From: Strongylocentrotus purpuratus
Lineage: Eukaryota > Echinodermata > Echinoidea > Camarodonta > Strongylocentrotidae
NCBI RefSeq assembly: GCF_000002235.5
Contig: NW_022145605.1
Coordinates: 671,321-735,320, forward strand
Reading direction: 5' to 3'
DNA: 64,000 bases
A model generated the notes under the pieces. The model had not been told where the DNA came from, searched no databases, and was given only the letters and a program-made list of their open reading frames with translations. This document shows, one piece after another, positions 13,082 through 24,620 of this stretch (position 1 is the stretch's first letter; every line of letters begins with the position of its first letter). The position numbers and the translations under genes are program-made.

Positions 13082-15640
13082 TTCGCACACCAGTCACCTT
13101 TGCTTGCAGAAGAACGTGCGTGCGCGTGCTTACCACGTGTACATGTACGTGTAGGCGCGATTCACATTTTCATAATGAAAACAATTTTACGGATTAAAAA
13201 AAGTTTGTGAAACGCCTCGATACAAACTATTTCAAGGCGGACGAGAAACGGCTAACGAGAAGCAAGCACAGTGAACACAGAATCAATGTTATTAACAAAA
13301 GTAACGAGAAATAATGATAATAAAGGTAATAATGATGACACTATAAGTTCTTTGTATTGATAAAACAATATTTATTAAAAATGTCATCCGTTGACAGAGA
13401 ACTAGAATAAGAAGGATGAATAATGATAAACAATTAATTTTGAGTGGGAAAAATGAAGAAAAACAATGAGCAAGGAAGAAGAATGTGTGAAGTAAAGATT
13501 GATAAATAATGATAGAGCAATTGAAAAAAGGAGTAATAAAAGTAATAATAAAAAACACTTATGAAAGCAAGGAAGAAGAATAAGGATGATGAATAATTTT
13601 ATTGTTTAAAATAAGATTAGAAATTAAAGATAAAGGTTAGTTCTGGTAATGCGATTGCATTGTGAAAGAAAAGGTGTGGAATGGATCAGAAACAGTTGAT
13701 CATGTAGCATGTAATTATTGGTGTGCACTGCAAGGTTCTGGAGTCATCAAAATCATAATAAATTTGGCCGAGTCTTGGTAAAGTAACAAGCACTGTACAC
13801 AGAAAGCTATATGAGGGACAACACACATGGTGTCGGGGCTAGTTCTACCTTGATTTCCTTGTCTTTCTTTGCTCATTACTCAGCCAGTATACATTTTCTT
13901 CCAAAATTGTTTGGCACATGTCATTTATTTGTAATCTTGAACATTCAGTGTAAGTTTCGTTTGATTCTGTGAGAATTATTTTTTTTTTTTACCAGAACTG
14001 AAGTTTATCTTTAAGTTTGATTATCATAAAATAAAAGTTAATAGTATTATAATTATGCTGGACCTTCGTTATTCAAGAAGCAATTATTATTATTAAAAAA
14101 AACATTTTAAAAATAAATTTTGTTATTACATTTTCTTTTACTTTTTGTTTGTTTAATATTTATATATATTTTCTTTTTGTTCAAGATGGTATGTTGTGTC
14201 TTTTTGCGTCGGTTTGACCTGTAGTCTAATAACACACGAGTCGCTATCTGCCGAGAGCTAGAGGGGGGATTGTAGTCGAGCTTTTCCAAAGGGCCGTCGG
14301 AAAATATTAATCGAAAGTCTTCAAAACTCTTAAAAGCCTTGAGTTTTCGACGATCATAAATGCATAGTCTGCCATATTCTCTACTAGATAATTGAATTCA
14401 TCATAGATCCCAAAGTCAGGAATATCGTCAAACATAAGGGAGGTTTGTAACTATAGTTCACTAAATGAAAATCCTGCCCGTTGTGATTAGCCCACACACA
14501 CTCACGTCTACTGAGTGACACGGGCCCCGTAGGTCAGGGGCTATGGGCAGGCTAATGTACGCCACCACGGAAGCTAATTTAACGAGTCTTTTCTCGGGTG
14601 TATACCGTGGTCAAAACTCCTCTTTTTCTAAGAAAATATTGCAGCTGCCTGAAACTCAGCTTGTTGAATGGCAAGTTGCAAGACATTTCCGGCCAAAACG
14701 GAAATTTATATATATAAACTCAGTTTTGATAGAAAGATATGAATGAAATTTAACAGCAAGAACCGACAGCCTAATACAAAATGCACAGATTCAATATTGC
14801 GGTACGGCAAAGCTTGACCGACCTAGTTACTACAGTTAACCGCGCGTTACGTAATCGCCGAAACTGGCCCATTGATTAGATTTTAGGGTCATGAGGTCAA
14901 AGGTCAAAAGTCATGGGGCCTATTATGTATTTTGGTTTGTAAAATCGCTCTGTGGCGGAGGCATTATTTTCGACTGCGCGCGGTCTAAGTTCCAGGCCTA
15001 TATGATAGAATCCTATGAAAAGAGAAAGAGAGAGAGAGAGAGAAAGAAAGAAAAGAGTCCTCCAACAAAAAACAAAAATAATAAATATAATGATGATGAT
15101 ATTAATTGTTTAAAAAAAAAAGAACAAGAAAAGAACAAAGAAAGGATCAAATGATCATGAGTCGTAGCAGTTAGTAGTCTATGAGCAAAGAATTAATTTG
15201 GGTTTTGGATTCATGTCTGCAAAAGAGCATAGTGGACAGAGTGTTGGTCTTTGAAAGGATTAACCTTGGTTTAGTGCTTGTATAAGGTATTCTTTTGAAT
15301 TACTCAGTCTCTCAGATAGGACTTAAAGCTGTTGATTCCTCAGAGCTTCAGAGAATAATAATATACATACTTCATTATATAATCGTTACATGATCCAAGC
15401 TTGAATTATTAAGGCGTATACAGCTGAATTGGCAGTGACGTGAGAGCAATTGTTCTGATATGTTCATTTGATAGTTCTGTTGTGGGAAGAGCATTGTGTA
15501 GTAAAACTACCTTACATCAAATAATAAATCTGCTTACCGTAATATTCCAAATTGTAGAAGAATCTGAGTACAAATCAAATTTTGATTTGTATGATGAAAT
15601 TGCATCTACAGATGTTGCATTTTTTCCCCTTTCAATTTTT
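13082..15640. other. Repeat-flanking region without a recognisable gene
   Basis: The tRNA-like array stops abruptly near 13,081 and AT-rich single-copy-looking sequence follows. It contains a dispersed repeat (13,640-13,850), a fragment of a second dispersed repeat (~14,880-14,960) and a GA-rich microsatellite (~15,020-15,055). The ORFs here are short, low in complexity and carry no recognisable domains. Confidence 0.6.
13640..13850. repeat. Dispersed repeat, copy 1 (partner at 34,630-34,835)
   Basis: About 200 bp, starting near GCGATTGCATTGTGAAAG and passing through CAAGCACTGTACACAGAAAG, recur in the same orientation at 34,630-34,835 with about 85 percent identity by eye. No ORF, terminal repeat or tRNA head is visible, so the class is unknown. 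Confidence 0.75.
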
Positions 15641-15643
15641 CAG

Positions 15644-15731
15644 AGCGTATGAAGCACTCAACGTCAAGCATGAAAATCTGTCGCTGATTCAACCCCGATT
15701 CGTGGTGCCCCTGCCTCCTCTTCAACCAGCG
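15644..15731 (+). pseudogene. IFT52: IFT52 exon (intraflagellar transport protein 52), isolated
   Basis: An 88-bp exon is bounded by a TTTTTCAG acceptor and a GTAAGT donor. In one frame it reads AYEALNVKHENLSLIQPRF followed by VVPLPPLQPA. This matches the segment of animal IFT52 known in human as EQLNVKHEPLQLIQPQF...PLPTLQPA. IFT52 is a core subunit of the IFT-B complex that carries cargo along cilia. A second IFT52 exon lies at 17,504-17,651. The exon expected between them (the conserved FRELPPP...LFDLDE segment) is not visible in the 1.77 kb between. No upstream IFT52 exons are seen either. This is therefore either a gene fragment or part of a duplicated, broken copy. The family match is strong; the pseudogene status is inferred. 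Confidence 0.8.
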
Positions 15732-15771
15732 GTAAGTCTACATCACCACCATAATTTGAAACCAGTCAATA

Positions 15772-17165
15772 TGTGGTTTTAGCTGATGATGAGAGTGACA
15801 TGGTTTTAGGTGATGTTGATGGAGATGTGGTTTTAGCTGATGATGATGGAGGTGTGGTTTTAGCTGATGATGAGAGCAAAGTGGTTTTAGCTGATGATGA
15901 GAGTGACATGGTTTTAGCTGATGATGAGAGTGACATGGTTTTAGGTGATGATGATGGGGATGTGGTTTTAGCTGATGATGATTGGATGTGGTTTTAGCTG
16001 ATGATGAGAGTGACATGGTTTTAGGTGATGATGATGGGGATGTGGTTTTAGCTGATGATGATTGGATGTGGTTTTAGCTGATGATGAGAGTGACATGGTT
16101 TTAGGTGATGATGATGGGGATGTGGTTTTAGCTGATGATGATTGGATGTGGTTTTAGCTGATGATGAGAGTGACATGGTTTTAGGTGATGATGATGGGGA
16201 GGTGGTTTTAGCTGATGATGAGAGTGACATGGTTTTAGGTGATGTTGATGGGGATGTGGTTTTAGCTGATGATGATGGAGGTGTGGTTTTAGCTGATGAT
16301 GAGAGCAAAGTGGTTTTAGCTGATGATGAGAGTGACATGGTTTTAGCTGATGATGAGAGTGACATGGTTTTAGGTGATGATGATGGGGATGTGGTTTTAG
16401 ATGATGATGATGGGAGGTGGTTTTAGCTGATGATGAGAATGACATGGTTTTAACTGATGATGGGAGGTGGTTTTAGCTGATGATGAGAGTGACATGGTTT
16501 CAGGTGATGTCGATGCGGATGTGGTTTTAGATGATGATGATGGGAGGTGGTTCTAGCTGATGATGATGTGGATAGGGTTTTAGCTGATGATGATGGGGAG
16601 GTGGTTTTAGCTGATGATGAGAGGGACATGTTTTTAGGTGATGTTGATGGGGATATCGTTTTAGATGATGATGATGGGAGGTGGTTCTAGCTGATGATGA
16701 TGTGGATGGGGTTTTAGCTGATGATGAGAGTGACATAGTTTTAGGTGATGTTGATGGGGATGTGGTTTTAGATGGTGATGATGGGAGGTGGTTTTAGCTG
16801 ATGATGAGAGTGACATGGTTTTAGCTGATGATGGGAGGTGGTTTTAGCTGATGATGAGAGTGACATGGTTTCAAGTGATGTTGATGCGGATGTGGTTTTA
16901 GATGATGATGATGATGGGAGGTGGTTCTAGCTGATGATGATGTGGATAGGGTTTTAGCTGATGATGAGAGTGACATGGTTTTAGCTGATGATGCTGGGGA
17001 TGTGGTTTTAGCTGATGATGAGAGCGAGGTGGTTTTAGCTGACGATGAGAGTGACATGGTTTTAGCTGATATTGATCGGGATGTGGTTTTAGCTGATGAT
17101 GAGAGTTACATGTTGTTAGCTGATGATGTGGGGGATGCGGTTTTAGATGATGATGGTGGTGATGT
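15772..17165. repeat. 27-bp minisatellite, ~50 copies, between two IFT52 exons
   Basis: The unit is GGTTTTAGCTGATGATGAGA plus seven bases, with variants GGTTTTAGGTGATGATGATG and GGTTTTAGATGATGATGATG. Because 27 is a multiple of three, long ORFs open on both strands: Asp-rich nonapeptides such as VLADDESDM on the plus strand and His/Lys/Pro or Ser/Lys/Thr nonapeptides on the minus strand. A larger block (~420 bp) within the field is itself repeated near 15,780 and 16,210. It lies after the GTAAGT donor of the first IFT52 exon, so it is probably intronic and not coding. Confidence 0.9.
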
Positions 17166-17503
17166 TTTTTAATTGGTCCTACACGAAAAGGCAAAGGCCC
17201 GACATGTCAAAACTGCTGCTTTTGGGGGCTAATCACTACAGGAGGCTGCAACCCTTGCCCTCCTTTTAAATATAGCTTTTTCATCTTCAAAACAAAGTAG
17301 TACCCGGAAGAAAAATATCTGGTCCTTTGAAATGCTTACAGCTTTGAACAACCCAAAAAAAATTCTGCCCATGGTGTATAACCCCTTCATAAGTTCTTCT
17401 AAACACAACTATTATAATCAATCTCTTTACCCGAAGGGCATACAAAACCATTCCATGTCATATCAGAACAAAGGCCTTTTTATGTAGACTCTTTCCCCCG
17501 CAG

Positions 17504-17651
17504 GTACTGAAGATCATCTGGAGTATTATGTTCATGAGTGTGGAGACATCTTAAACCATCAGCATGAAGCTACCGGCAGGCTCAACCGACGCTAAACACA
17601 TTATGGAGCATGTCTTTGCACAGGTGTCGGAATTCAAGAAACTCAACCAAG
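17504..17651 (+). pseudogene. IFT52: IFT52 penultimate exon with a one-base frame slip
   Basis: The exon runs from a CCCCCGCAG acceptor to a GTAAGA donor. The first part reads TEDHLEYYVHECGDIL and the second part, in another frame, reads KLPAGSTDAKHIMEHVFAQ followed by VSEFKKLNQ. Human IFT52 has EEDLEFYVRKCGDIL, then KLP...DAKHILEHVFFQVVEFKKLNQ in one continuous frame. The two halves are offset by one base near 17,554-17,560, where the sequence is AAACC. The slip is either a real pseudogene lesion or an assembly error. Splice signals on both sides look intact. Homology is clear; loss of function is inferred. Confidence 0.8.
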
Positions 17652-17799
17652 TAAGATCATGAACAGGGAAATTCCCTGTTTAATGAGATATGGGATCATA
17701 TTGTGTGAGAGCAGTATACCATGTTGGTAGTTTTCATTTAAAGATGACATATTTCTTTCTTGAAATGTTCCTGAACTTTCACTCTGCACTTATTCTTAT

Positions 17800-18065
17800 G
17801 CCTCCGCTACAAAGTAGCCGGAGGCAGTATGTTTTCTGGTTGTCCGTCCGTCCGTACGTCCCGTTCTCGTGATCGCTTTATCTCAAGAACCAATTAATGG
17901 ATTACCGCCAAACTTTGGTCATGTATGTATCTTGCAGAGCTAATGAAGTTATTAGATTTTGGGGTTACGAGGTCAAAAGTCACAGGGCTTATTACGTATG
18001 TAATAGCTTGTGATTGCGTTATCTCAAGAACCGATTAATAGATTCCCGCCAAACTTGGGTTTATC
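17800..18065. repeat. Dispersed repeat with TCCGTCCGTCCGTACG core
   Basis: The segment begins CTCCGCTACAAAGTAGCCGG, a short self-complementary start, then GTTGTCCGTCCGTCCGTACG, TTATCTCAAGAACCAATTAA and GAGGTCAAAAGTCACAGGGC. A related piece (ATTAGATTTTAGGGTCATGA onward) lies at ~14,876-14,960. This motif set is common in marine invertebrate genomes. No coding capacity is visible, and the class is uncertain. Confidence 0.65.
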
Positions 18066-18480
18066 TGTACTCACTTATCTTTTTGTTTCAATTTCAATTT
18101 CATTTTGTTCATGTTTCCAACAAAACATTACGAAGCAATTATAAGCATTTAAAACAAATGTAGAAATACATGTTGGAAACAGACAGGTCCACTTAAAAGC
18201 AATGCTTGTATATGTGTGAACACCTCATGAGATACTAAATTGTAAAGTGCAGTATGCTCAAAATACCCACGTTCACCACAGCATTTGGGAACAAGCTGTA
18301 TGTTGCATGGAAATTATAGCTGATCTTTGTTATGTAATAGTATTTTTCACTGATAACATTCTTTATTACACTTCTGGGCTCCTATTCACTTTACTTTTCA
18401 TGGTTTGTCTATTAGGAAAATAATAAGATATTGAAATAAAGAGAGATGTAATATAATTTGTGTTCTCTTACTTTGTTCAG

Positions 18481-18627
18481 GCGACTGGAGTGCGTCTTTA
18501 CACAGGGAACGTTGGAGCAGATGATGTTGATGTTGTAGACATGGCTTACAGGGTAGTGGCTGATCATATTCGCACATTGACCATAGCTCTCTTGGACGGA
18601 AGCTGGCCAGATAATGTTGGAAGAGGG
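18481..18627 (+). pseudogene. AARS1: Alanyl-tRNA synthetase exon, isolated
   Basis: An exon of 147 bp lies between a TTTGTTCAG acceptor and a GTGAGT donor. It reads [18 protein letters not shown] followed by [18 protein letters not shown] and PDNVGRG. Animal cytosolic alanyl-tRNA synthetase has YTGKVGAEDADGIDMAYR, then VLADHARTITVALADGGR and PDNTGRG in the catalytic core, so the exon covers the conserved class II core region. Departures at usually conserved positions (LLDGSWPDN for ALADGGRPDN) suggest relaxed constraint. No neighbouring synthetase exon (for example YVLRRILRR) was found within the following 3.7 kb. It sits 0.8 kb after an IFT52 exon on the same strand, although the two genes are unrelated, which suggests a cluster of captured or duplicated gene fragments. 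Confidence 0.8.
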
Positions 18628-18779
18628 TGAGTCCTTTTGAATGGATTTTCTAGCCCTCATTTGATCCTATTACAGTCTAATGGTTGGCAATACCTTACAT
18701 GCCATACATTAAAATTACCTAAAGTTTGGTTCTATTTAACAACACATGGGATACATGGTGAAAATGGGGCACTTCTTAC

Positions 18780-19575
18780 ACCCTCAAAAAGAGGCACTCA
18801 CCAGGCATGAAAAAAAGTCAGTCATGAGAATAGGAAATGGGCATTTGTCGACGGAAAAGGGCCCCCGATCAGATTTTGATAGGGGCATTTATAAGATATT
18901 ATATATGTTATAAAGGGCAATTATAAGAGGTGAAAAGAAGCACTTATCGCACATGAAAAGGGGCAATGATCAGATATGAAAAGGGGCACTTGTAATAAAG
19001 GAAATTGTGCATTAGTTAAAATAAAATGGGCACCGATCATACTTTAAAGGGGCATTTATCGGAGGTAAAGGGGGCACTTATCTGAAGTGAAAAGGAGTAA
19101 CATCTCGTACCTGAAAAGGGTCATTTACCAGAAAAGGGGCACTTATGAGAAGGAGAAGGGGCTCTTTTTTAATGGGGCACTTATCATTCGGAAAAGGGGC
19201 ACTTATTAGAAAGGAAAAGGGCACTTGTCACATTAAAAGAGGCACGTACCTCTCAGATTTAATTACCAGAGGTGAAGGGGGCACTTATCAAAAGTAAAAA
19301 GAGGCACTTCTCGTACCTAACTGGGGGCACTTACTAGAGATTAAAAAGGGCACTTATGAAAATGGAAAATGGACACTGATTGCAACGTAAAACAGGGACC
19401 TGTAATAGGAAAAGGGGTACGTGTCTAAATAATAGGGGCACTTATCAGAGTTGAATATGGGAAGGGGCATTTTTACAAATTTATAGGGGCACTTGTCAAA
19501 GTACAAGAGGCACTAATCCTATGTAAAGAGGGGCACTTATTAAAAAGTTAAAGGGGCACTTTTCGGGTGCTTGAA
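18780..19575. repeat. Degenerate tandem repeat with GGGGCACTTAT core
   Basis: More than 20 imperfect copies of AAAAGGGGCACTTATC(A/G)GA occur at spacings of roughly 20-45 bp. Both the spacing and the sequence are variable. No gene is visible. Confidence 0.8.
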
Positions 19576-19619
19576 AAAGTGGGAGAGCACTGTGCCCTCC
19601 CCCCCTGGGAGGGCCTCCT

Positions 19620-20270
19620 CTGTTCATAAGGACCGCTATTCATAACGTGGAACTTCCCATACCTGCAGGTCCGCTATTCATAACAGGATAAGAGGGTCAC
19701 TATTCATAAAGAAATAAGGTCCATTAATCATAAGGACTGCATAATTTAAATTGGGTGTCAATACTTACAAGGACCGCTATTCATAATACCAAATGAGGTT
19801 CGGTATTCATAATATGAAATGAGGGTCGCTATTCATAATACGAAATGAGGGTCGCTATTCATAATACGAAATGAGGGTCGCTATTCATAATATGAAATGA
19901 GGATCGCTATTCATAATACGAGTAGGGGGTCGCTATCCATAATGAGAGAAGAGGGTCGCTATTCATAATACAGAATAGAGGGTCGCTATTCATAATACGA
20001 AATGAGGGTCGTTATTCATAATACGAAATGAGGGTCGCTATTCATAATACGAAATGAGGGTCGCTATTCATAATACGAAATGAGGGTCGCTATTCATAAT
20101 ACGAAATGAGGGTCACTATTCATAATAAGGAATAGAGGGTTGCTATTCATAATACGCAATGAGGGTCGCTATTGATAATAAGAAATGAGGGTCACCCTTC
20201 ATAATAGGAGTAGGGGTCGCTAACTCGCTATTCATAATTCGAAACGAGGGTGCTATTCATAAAAGTTGAA
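19620..20270. repeat. 26-bp minisatellite, ~22 copies
   Basis: The unit is close to GGGTCGCTATTCATAATACG plus AAATGA. The central copies (19,800-20,130) are nearly identical and the edges are degenerate. It directly follows the GGGGCACTTAT repeat field, and AAAAGG/GAGGGTC motifs overlap the boundary. Confidence 0.9.
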
Positions 20271-20576
20271 TAGGCCTAAGCAATAGACAAAATGCTAATA
20301 ACAAAGGGAAATATTGGATGGAGGACACCCCACGGCTATGGTATAGCTTTGGGAGGGGGGGGGTAGGACACATGTCCCTGAATATTTGTCTTTTTTAAAA
20401 GTAGATTTATTCTACCTTTTATCTTTGATAATTTTATAGAGTGATGGTGACGAAAAAAAGAAATGAAACACGCATACAATCCTATCGTAATTTGTCCTCC
20501 GTGTTGGAAATCTTGCCCACCACCCTGCCCCCCCCCCCCGACTGATCTGATCCAGGCTACCCCACTGAGACATTAA

Positions 20577-20952
20577 AGGGATCGTTTTACAATGTTAAAT
20601 CTGAGATATACGGCCCTACGTGTTGTCAATGTCTGTGATATGGTGTAATATTGAAGCCCTACAAAAATGTGCTTCAAAATGATCAAGAAGTGCCTGAAAA
20701 AAACAAAAAAACATGAGTGCCTGGTTTTACCATACTCGTTTTTCCAAATAGACTGTAGTGTTATGAAAACCGTTTGGCAAACGCAAAATTTGGTTTTGAT
20801 TTCAAATCATAAATATCTTGATAATCAGACAGGCGATCGGCTTGTAAAAGTCATGGGGTTCATGACTGACCTAAAGGTTGATAATTATTATTGCAGCATG
20901 AGCTAAATCCAGGATTGTGTTTCAGAATCTGAGACAAAGTTACCGGATCCCT
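20577..20952. mobile_element. Putative MITE with TTAA target duplications
   Basis: TTAA at 20,573-20,576 and at 20,953-20,956 bracket a 376-bp segment that begins AGGGATCG and ends CGGATCCCT, a short inverted repeat. No transposase is present. TTAA duplications are typical of piggyBac-type insertions, but the short terminal repeat keeps this tentative. Confidence 0.4.
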
Positions 20953-21369
20953 TTAAGTAGACGAAGCAGGCCATCATAATAGTTTTAAGGACTGAGTTTG
21001 CTATTAAATAAACTAGTAATTGTTTATTTGACAATATTTTTTTTGTAGAAAGTAGCTTTTGATAGGACTTATAAACCTTCAAATCATAAAGCGGGGTTGG
21101 ACCGGACCATGAGCACTGCCCAGAAAGGGGTGAGAAGGGTGGGGGGGGGGCACTTTAGAATTATATTTTGTTTGAGGGATAGGGGGTTTGAACACTTTCG
21201 GACCTTGGAATGTTTTCACGTACAAAGAGGTAATGCAATCCGAATATGAACCAAATATTTATTGTCTTTTTTCTGTTGGGGTTGAGGACGAATGCGGTGG
21301 TGATGGGTAAGGTGGTCTGATAAGGTCTATATAGTGCAACTAAATAAAAGTAAATAATTCTGTGAGAAA

Positions 21370-21775
21370 TTTGTTTTGCGTGACTGCTAAAGCATGTGTA
21401 TGCTACTATGCTTATCAACTAGGGGACCTACGCTCTAAAGTCATAAATGACAGTAATGAGGAATATTGCCCCACAAAAGGGCACTAATATAGCATATCGA
21501 CACGGTTTTGATCCTGGGGCCTTACAGTTACGAGGCCATTACTTTGCCACTGAACCATGACTGTACGCAGTGGGGGCTAGGGTAGGGGGCAGTTCCCACA
21601 AATTTAAAAAAAAAAAAAAGAAAATGCAATGAATTATCAATAATTCATTGCATTTCCCCCCGGGCCCCAACATAAAAAAATCCTCTGTATGGCCATGCTT
21701 TATGGCTCAAGGCATGGGAACACAGAAGATTTTTTCTGTTGGGGACAGGGGGGGGGGGGGGAATTCAATGAATTA
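21370..21775. repeat. Diverged relative of the fold-back element at 29,961-30,837
   Basis: From TTGCGTGACTGCTAAAGCAT to GAAAATGCAATGAATTATCA this segment matches one arm of the 30-kb fold-back element. Shared blocks include GACAGTAATGAGG, GACACGGTTTTGATCCTGG and CATGACTGTACGCAG. On the minus strand the arm contains a weak tRNA-like stretch (TGGTTCAGTGGCAAAG ... GGATCAAAACC), so a tRNA-derived ancestry is possible. Confidence 0.6.
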
Positions 21776-21779
21776 TTAA

Positions 21780-22405
21780 AAAAGGAAACCAAACTTTGAA
21801 AACTTCCTGTAAATGAAATATATGAAAATGTAAATGAATTGAAAATGAATTGAAAATTTATGTGTATGTAAATGAATTTCATATCATATGAAATAGTAAT
21901 TTATGCTATTTCCAATGCTGACCTGTTTAATCTTCTAAAGTCATGCATCACTGAACACCGTTGTTTACAAATTGTTGTGCAAAATCCCGTGTTGTTCACT
22001 TACAGGCACAACGCTATAGGCATGGTGTAAACACTGTTAACAAGAAGCCTTCTGTCAAATGGCCTGGTTCTATGCTCCTTGATAATCTATAACTTCTTCT
22101 TGTTGTGCTTTAATATGAAAGTTAACCACCTTTGATTTTGCAAAATTTTGTGAAGATAATCGCATTCACTGATGCATGACCTCGGCCACTAATACTAGTC
22201 TTCATTGGAAAGCATATGAACTTCACTTTTATATGTTATAAACATCAATACCGGTAAATGCATAATCAATTAAAAGGAATTTTCTAAAGTTGTGTTCCCT
22301 TTTTTAGTTGTTTACGCCCTGTATTTTTTGGCAGCCCCTTGATTTTAATAAATTTTTGTCCCTTTTGTTCTTTCACAGGGCAGATGTTGGAACAACAATA
22401 AGAAG
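21780..22405. other. No gene recognised upstream of the MULE ORF
   Basis: AT-rich sequence without recognisable repeats. A TTCTTTCACAG acceptor-like site lies at ~22,368-22,378, about 28 bp before the first MULE methionine, so an upstream non-coding exon is possible. No terminal inverted repeat for the MULE was identified here. Confidence 0.4.
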
Positions 22406-24464
22406 ATGCCTTTCTTGGAAATTGGAAGACCAGATCGTTACCCATCTATGCAGGCAGTAAGGCTCTTAAGACATGGACATAAACCCGTCTGCACTGAACA
22501 TCCCACTAAAGTGCGAGGTAACGCGTCATTTGTAATTGACACCCGCATTTTCAATAACTGGGAAGATGTGAAATGTGACCTGACTGGTGTATATGATGTG
22601 AACATAAGATGCGGTGTGTGGACAGTGAATTCTGAAAATGGTACAGTGATCCAGAAGAGTAAAAAGGTTCCTTTGTGTAATGGCGAAAGCTATCTTGAAC
22701 AGAATATCAGGAAGAGTAAAGCAAGCCCACTCTTGTCTAGAGCAATCTTTTTGCTTCAAGACAAGAATGGTAACGTCTTGAATGATCGATGTTTGTTGCA
22801 ATACATTGTAGATAATAAAGAAGGTCAGGTAGAATTTGAAGTTCCCAGGCATGGGAATTCAAAATCAAACAAACCATACTATCCATCAAAGAAAAGTGTG
22901 CACGAAAATCTGAAAAAAGTAGAAACTTAAAAGAACACAAACATGGCCTATGACAATATGCGGAAAAATGCTGTAGGGGCTCTTGCAGCAAAAACGCCAT
23001 CGGACATGCCTCGTGGAAAACAACAGATATATGATGCAAGGCGTCTTGTGCAGGGCAAAACGATGAAGTTGCAGACATGCTCAAATATGCTAGAGACAAA
23101 GAGGATGTTGTTCTTTTTCATGCCGATTATCCTCAAGACCTATGGGTCCTGGGTACAAAGGCAATATGCTTGGAGATGACAAGATCTTCAACTTCAGAAA
23201 TTTTAAGCTGTCCAGTCTATGTTGATCCTACATTCAATTTGGGACAGTTTGAGGTTACGCCGATCGTGTTTAAGAATGTGTTGTTACGATCAAGACGAAC
23301 AGGTGAAAATCCTGTCTTTATAGGGCCAACGATGATCCATCATAATAAAACATATGACGAGTTCACTGTCCTTGCACGTGCCACAACACAAGAATCAAAG
23401 GAAATGTTGAACCTTAAGTGTTTTGTTACAGATGGAGAACAAGCGCTCCAGAAGGCATTCCAAGACCACTTTCCCATGGCAAAGAGTTTGAGGTGCTTCA
23501 AGCACTTTAACAATAATTGTAGAGATAAACTTCGGCAAATCGGCATTCGAGGCCAAAAAGATCAAGCATATTTTCTTAATGCCACTTTTGGTGTCAAAGA
23601 AAAAGTTGAAGGCATTCTAGATGCCAAAGACGAAGATGACCTCAGGAAGCGGTTAGACTCTTTCCAACAAGACTTCGCACGGAAAGAGAAGGAACTAACC
23701 AAAACTAACGAAACAAGATATTGGACATATCTAAACAAAAAATTTGACATGATTGCAGGGCACATGGTTGAAGAAGTGAGAAAAAAAAGGGTGGACTGCA
23801 AGACAAGGAAAGGTCATACACAAATGCATCAGAGAGCATGAATAAAATCATGAAATGCAAGCGTGATGCATTCTTACAGGGAAATCCCCATGTCTCAAGA
23901 ATGAATAAGCTGCAATTTACACAGCACATATTTGAACGCGTACACCAGCATCAAATAGAAGAGCTGTGTGTTTCAATCACTGGCCTGAGCCAAGAATATG
24001 AGCTTGCAGATTTTGCCTCGTACCTACAGGTTCCGCCAGACGTGTGGTATGAGTGGCATGAGGAAGACAGGAAGGAGTACTTGCAGAACCTGCACAAGCT
24101 ATCTATTGAAGACATTTTCAATTGTAAGGAAATACCGTGGCCAAAATACAAGAATGCACCAGAATTTAAGGAGATTGGTATCGACATTGCCAAAGAATTG
24201 GAGCAGTATTTTGGTTACACTGCTGAAAATGCCAATTTGCTAGAAACACAAGTAGCTACTTGCTAAATCACCCTCGCGCTATACAGGAGAAAGCTTCTCT
24301 GAAGAGCAATGGAGCAGCCAAATTCGAAGTGGCGAGTGACCATTCAAAGAATGGCGTAGTTGATGTTTCTATCCATAAGGAACATGTTTCTTGTGTCTGT
24401 GGTAGGTACAGACACGATAAACTTTGCAAGCATTCATTGGCAGTGGCTGCAAAGGTATCTGTAC
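22406..24464 (+). pseudogene. MULE-type DNA transposase with SWIM domain, N-terminal and catalytic part
   Basis: The pieces line up as one transposase of roughly 860 residues once the LINE inserted at ~24,465 is discounted. The N-terminal domain (22,406-22,930) is followed by an in-frame TAA. The DDE core follows: the first Asp in VYVDPTFNLGQF (23,224), the second Asp in FVTDGEQAL (23,431) with the usual nearby Cys/His in LRCFKHF, and the Glu in NASESMNK (23,832). The SWIM zinc finger is CVCGRYRHDKLCKH (~24,391-24,435). At least three frame changes (near 23,060, 23,815 and 24,255) plus the TAA show that it is dead. The catalytic triad residues themselves are all present. The family is Mutator-like (MULE), mobilising DNA by cut-and-paste. 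It ends at VAAKVSVLQ, where the 28S/LINE insertion begins. Confidence 0.85.
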
Positions 24465-24620
24465 TACAAACTCATCGTTTCTTTACTTATTCGGTGAGTC
24501 GGGAAACGGGCGTTCCGACGGTTCGTCCGATTTCTGGTGCTAAGCGGCCGCCCTCACGGGGGGCCGCGACCCGCTCCGAAGACAGCGTGAGGCGGGGAGT
24601 TTGACTGGGGCGGTACATCT
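24465..24620 (+). pseudogene. 28S rRNA fragment fused to the LINE 5' end
   Basis: This matches the conserved large-subunit rRNA from the region CTCATCGTTTCTTTACTTAT through GCGACCCGCTCCGAAGACAG to GAGTTTGACTGGGGCGGTAC, which in intact rRNA continues GTACATCTGTCAAA. Here it stops at ACATCT and the LINE 5' region follows. It is GC-rich compared with its surroundings and lies in the same orientation as the LINE. The left boundary is approximate (24,462-24,471). Confidence 0.9.

Noticed and set aside
15738-17194. Asp-rich and His/Lys-rich repeat proteins
   Set aside because: Both strands are open because the 27-bp period is a multiple of three. The field follows a splice donor and is best read as intronic.
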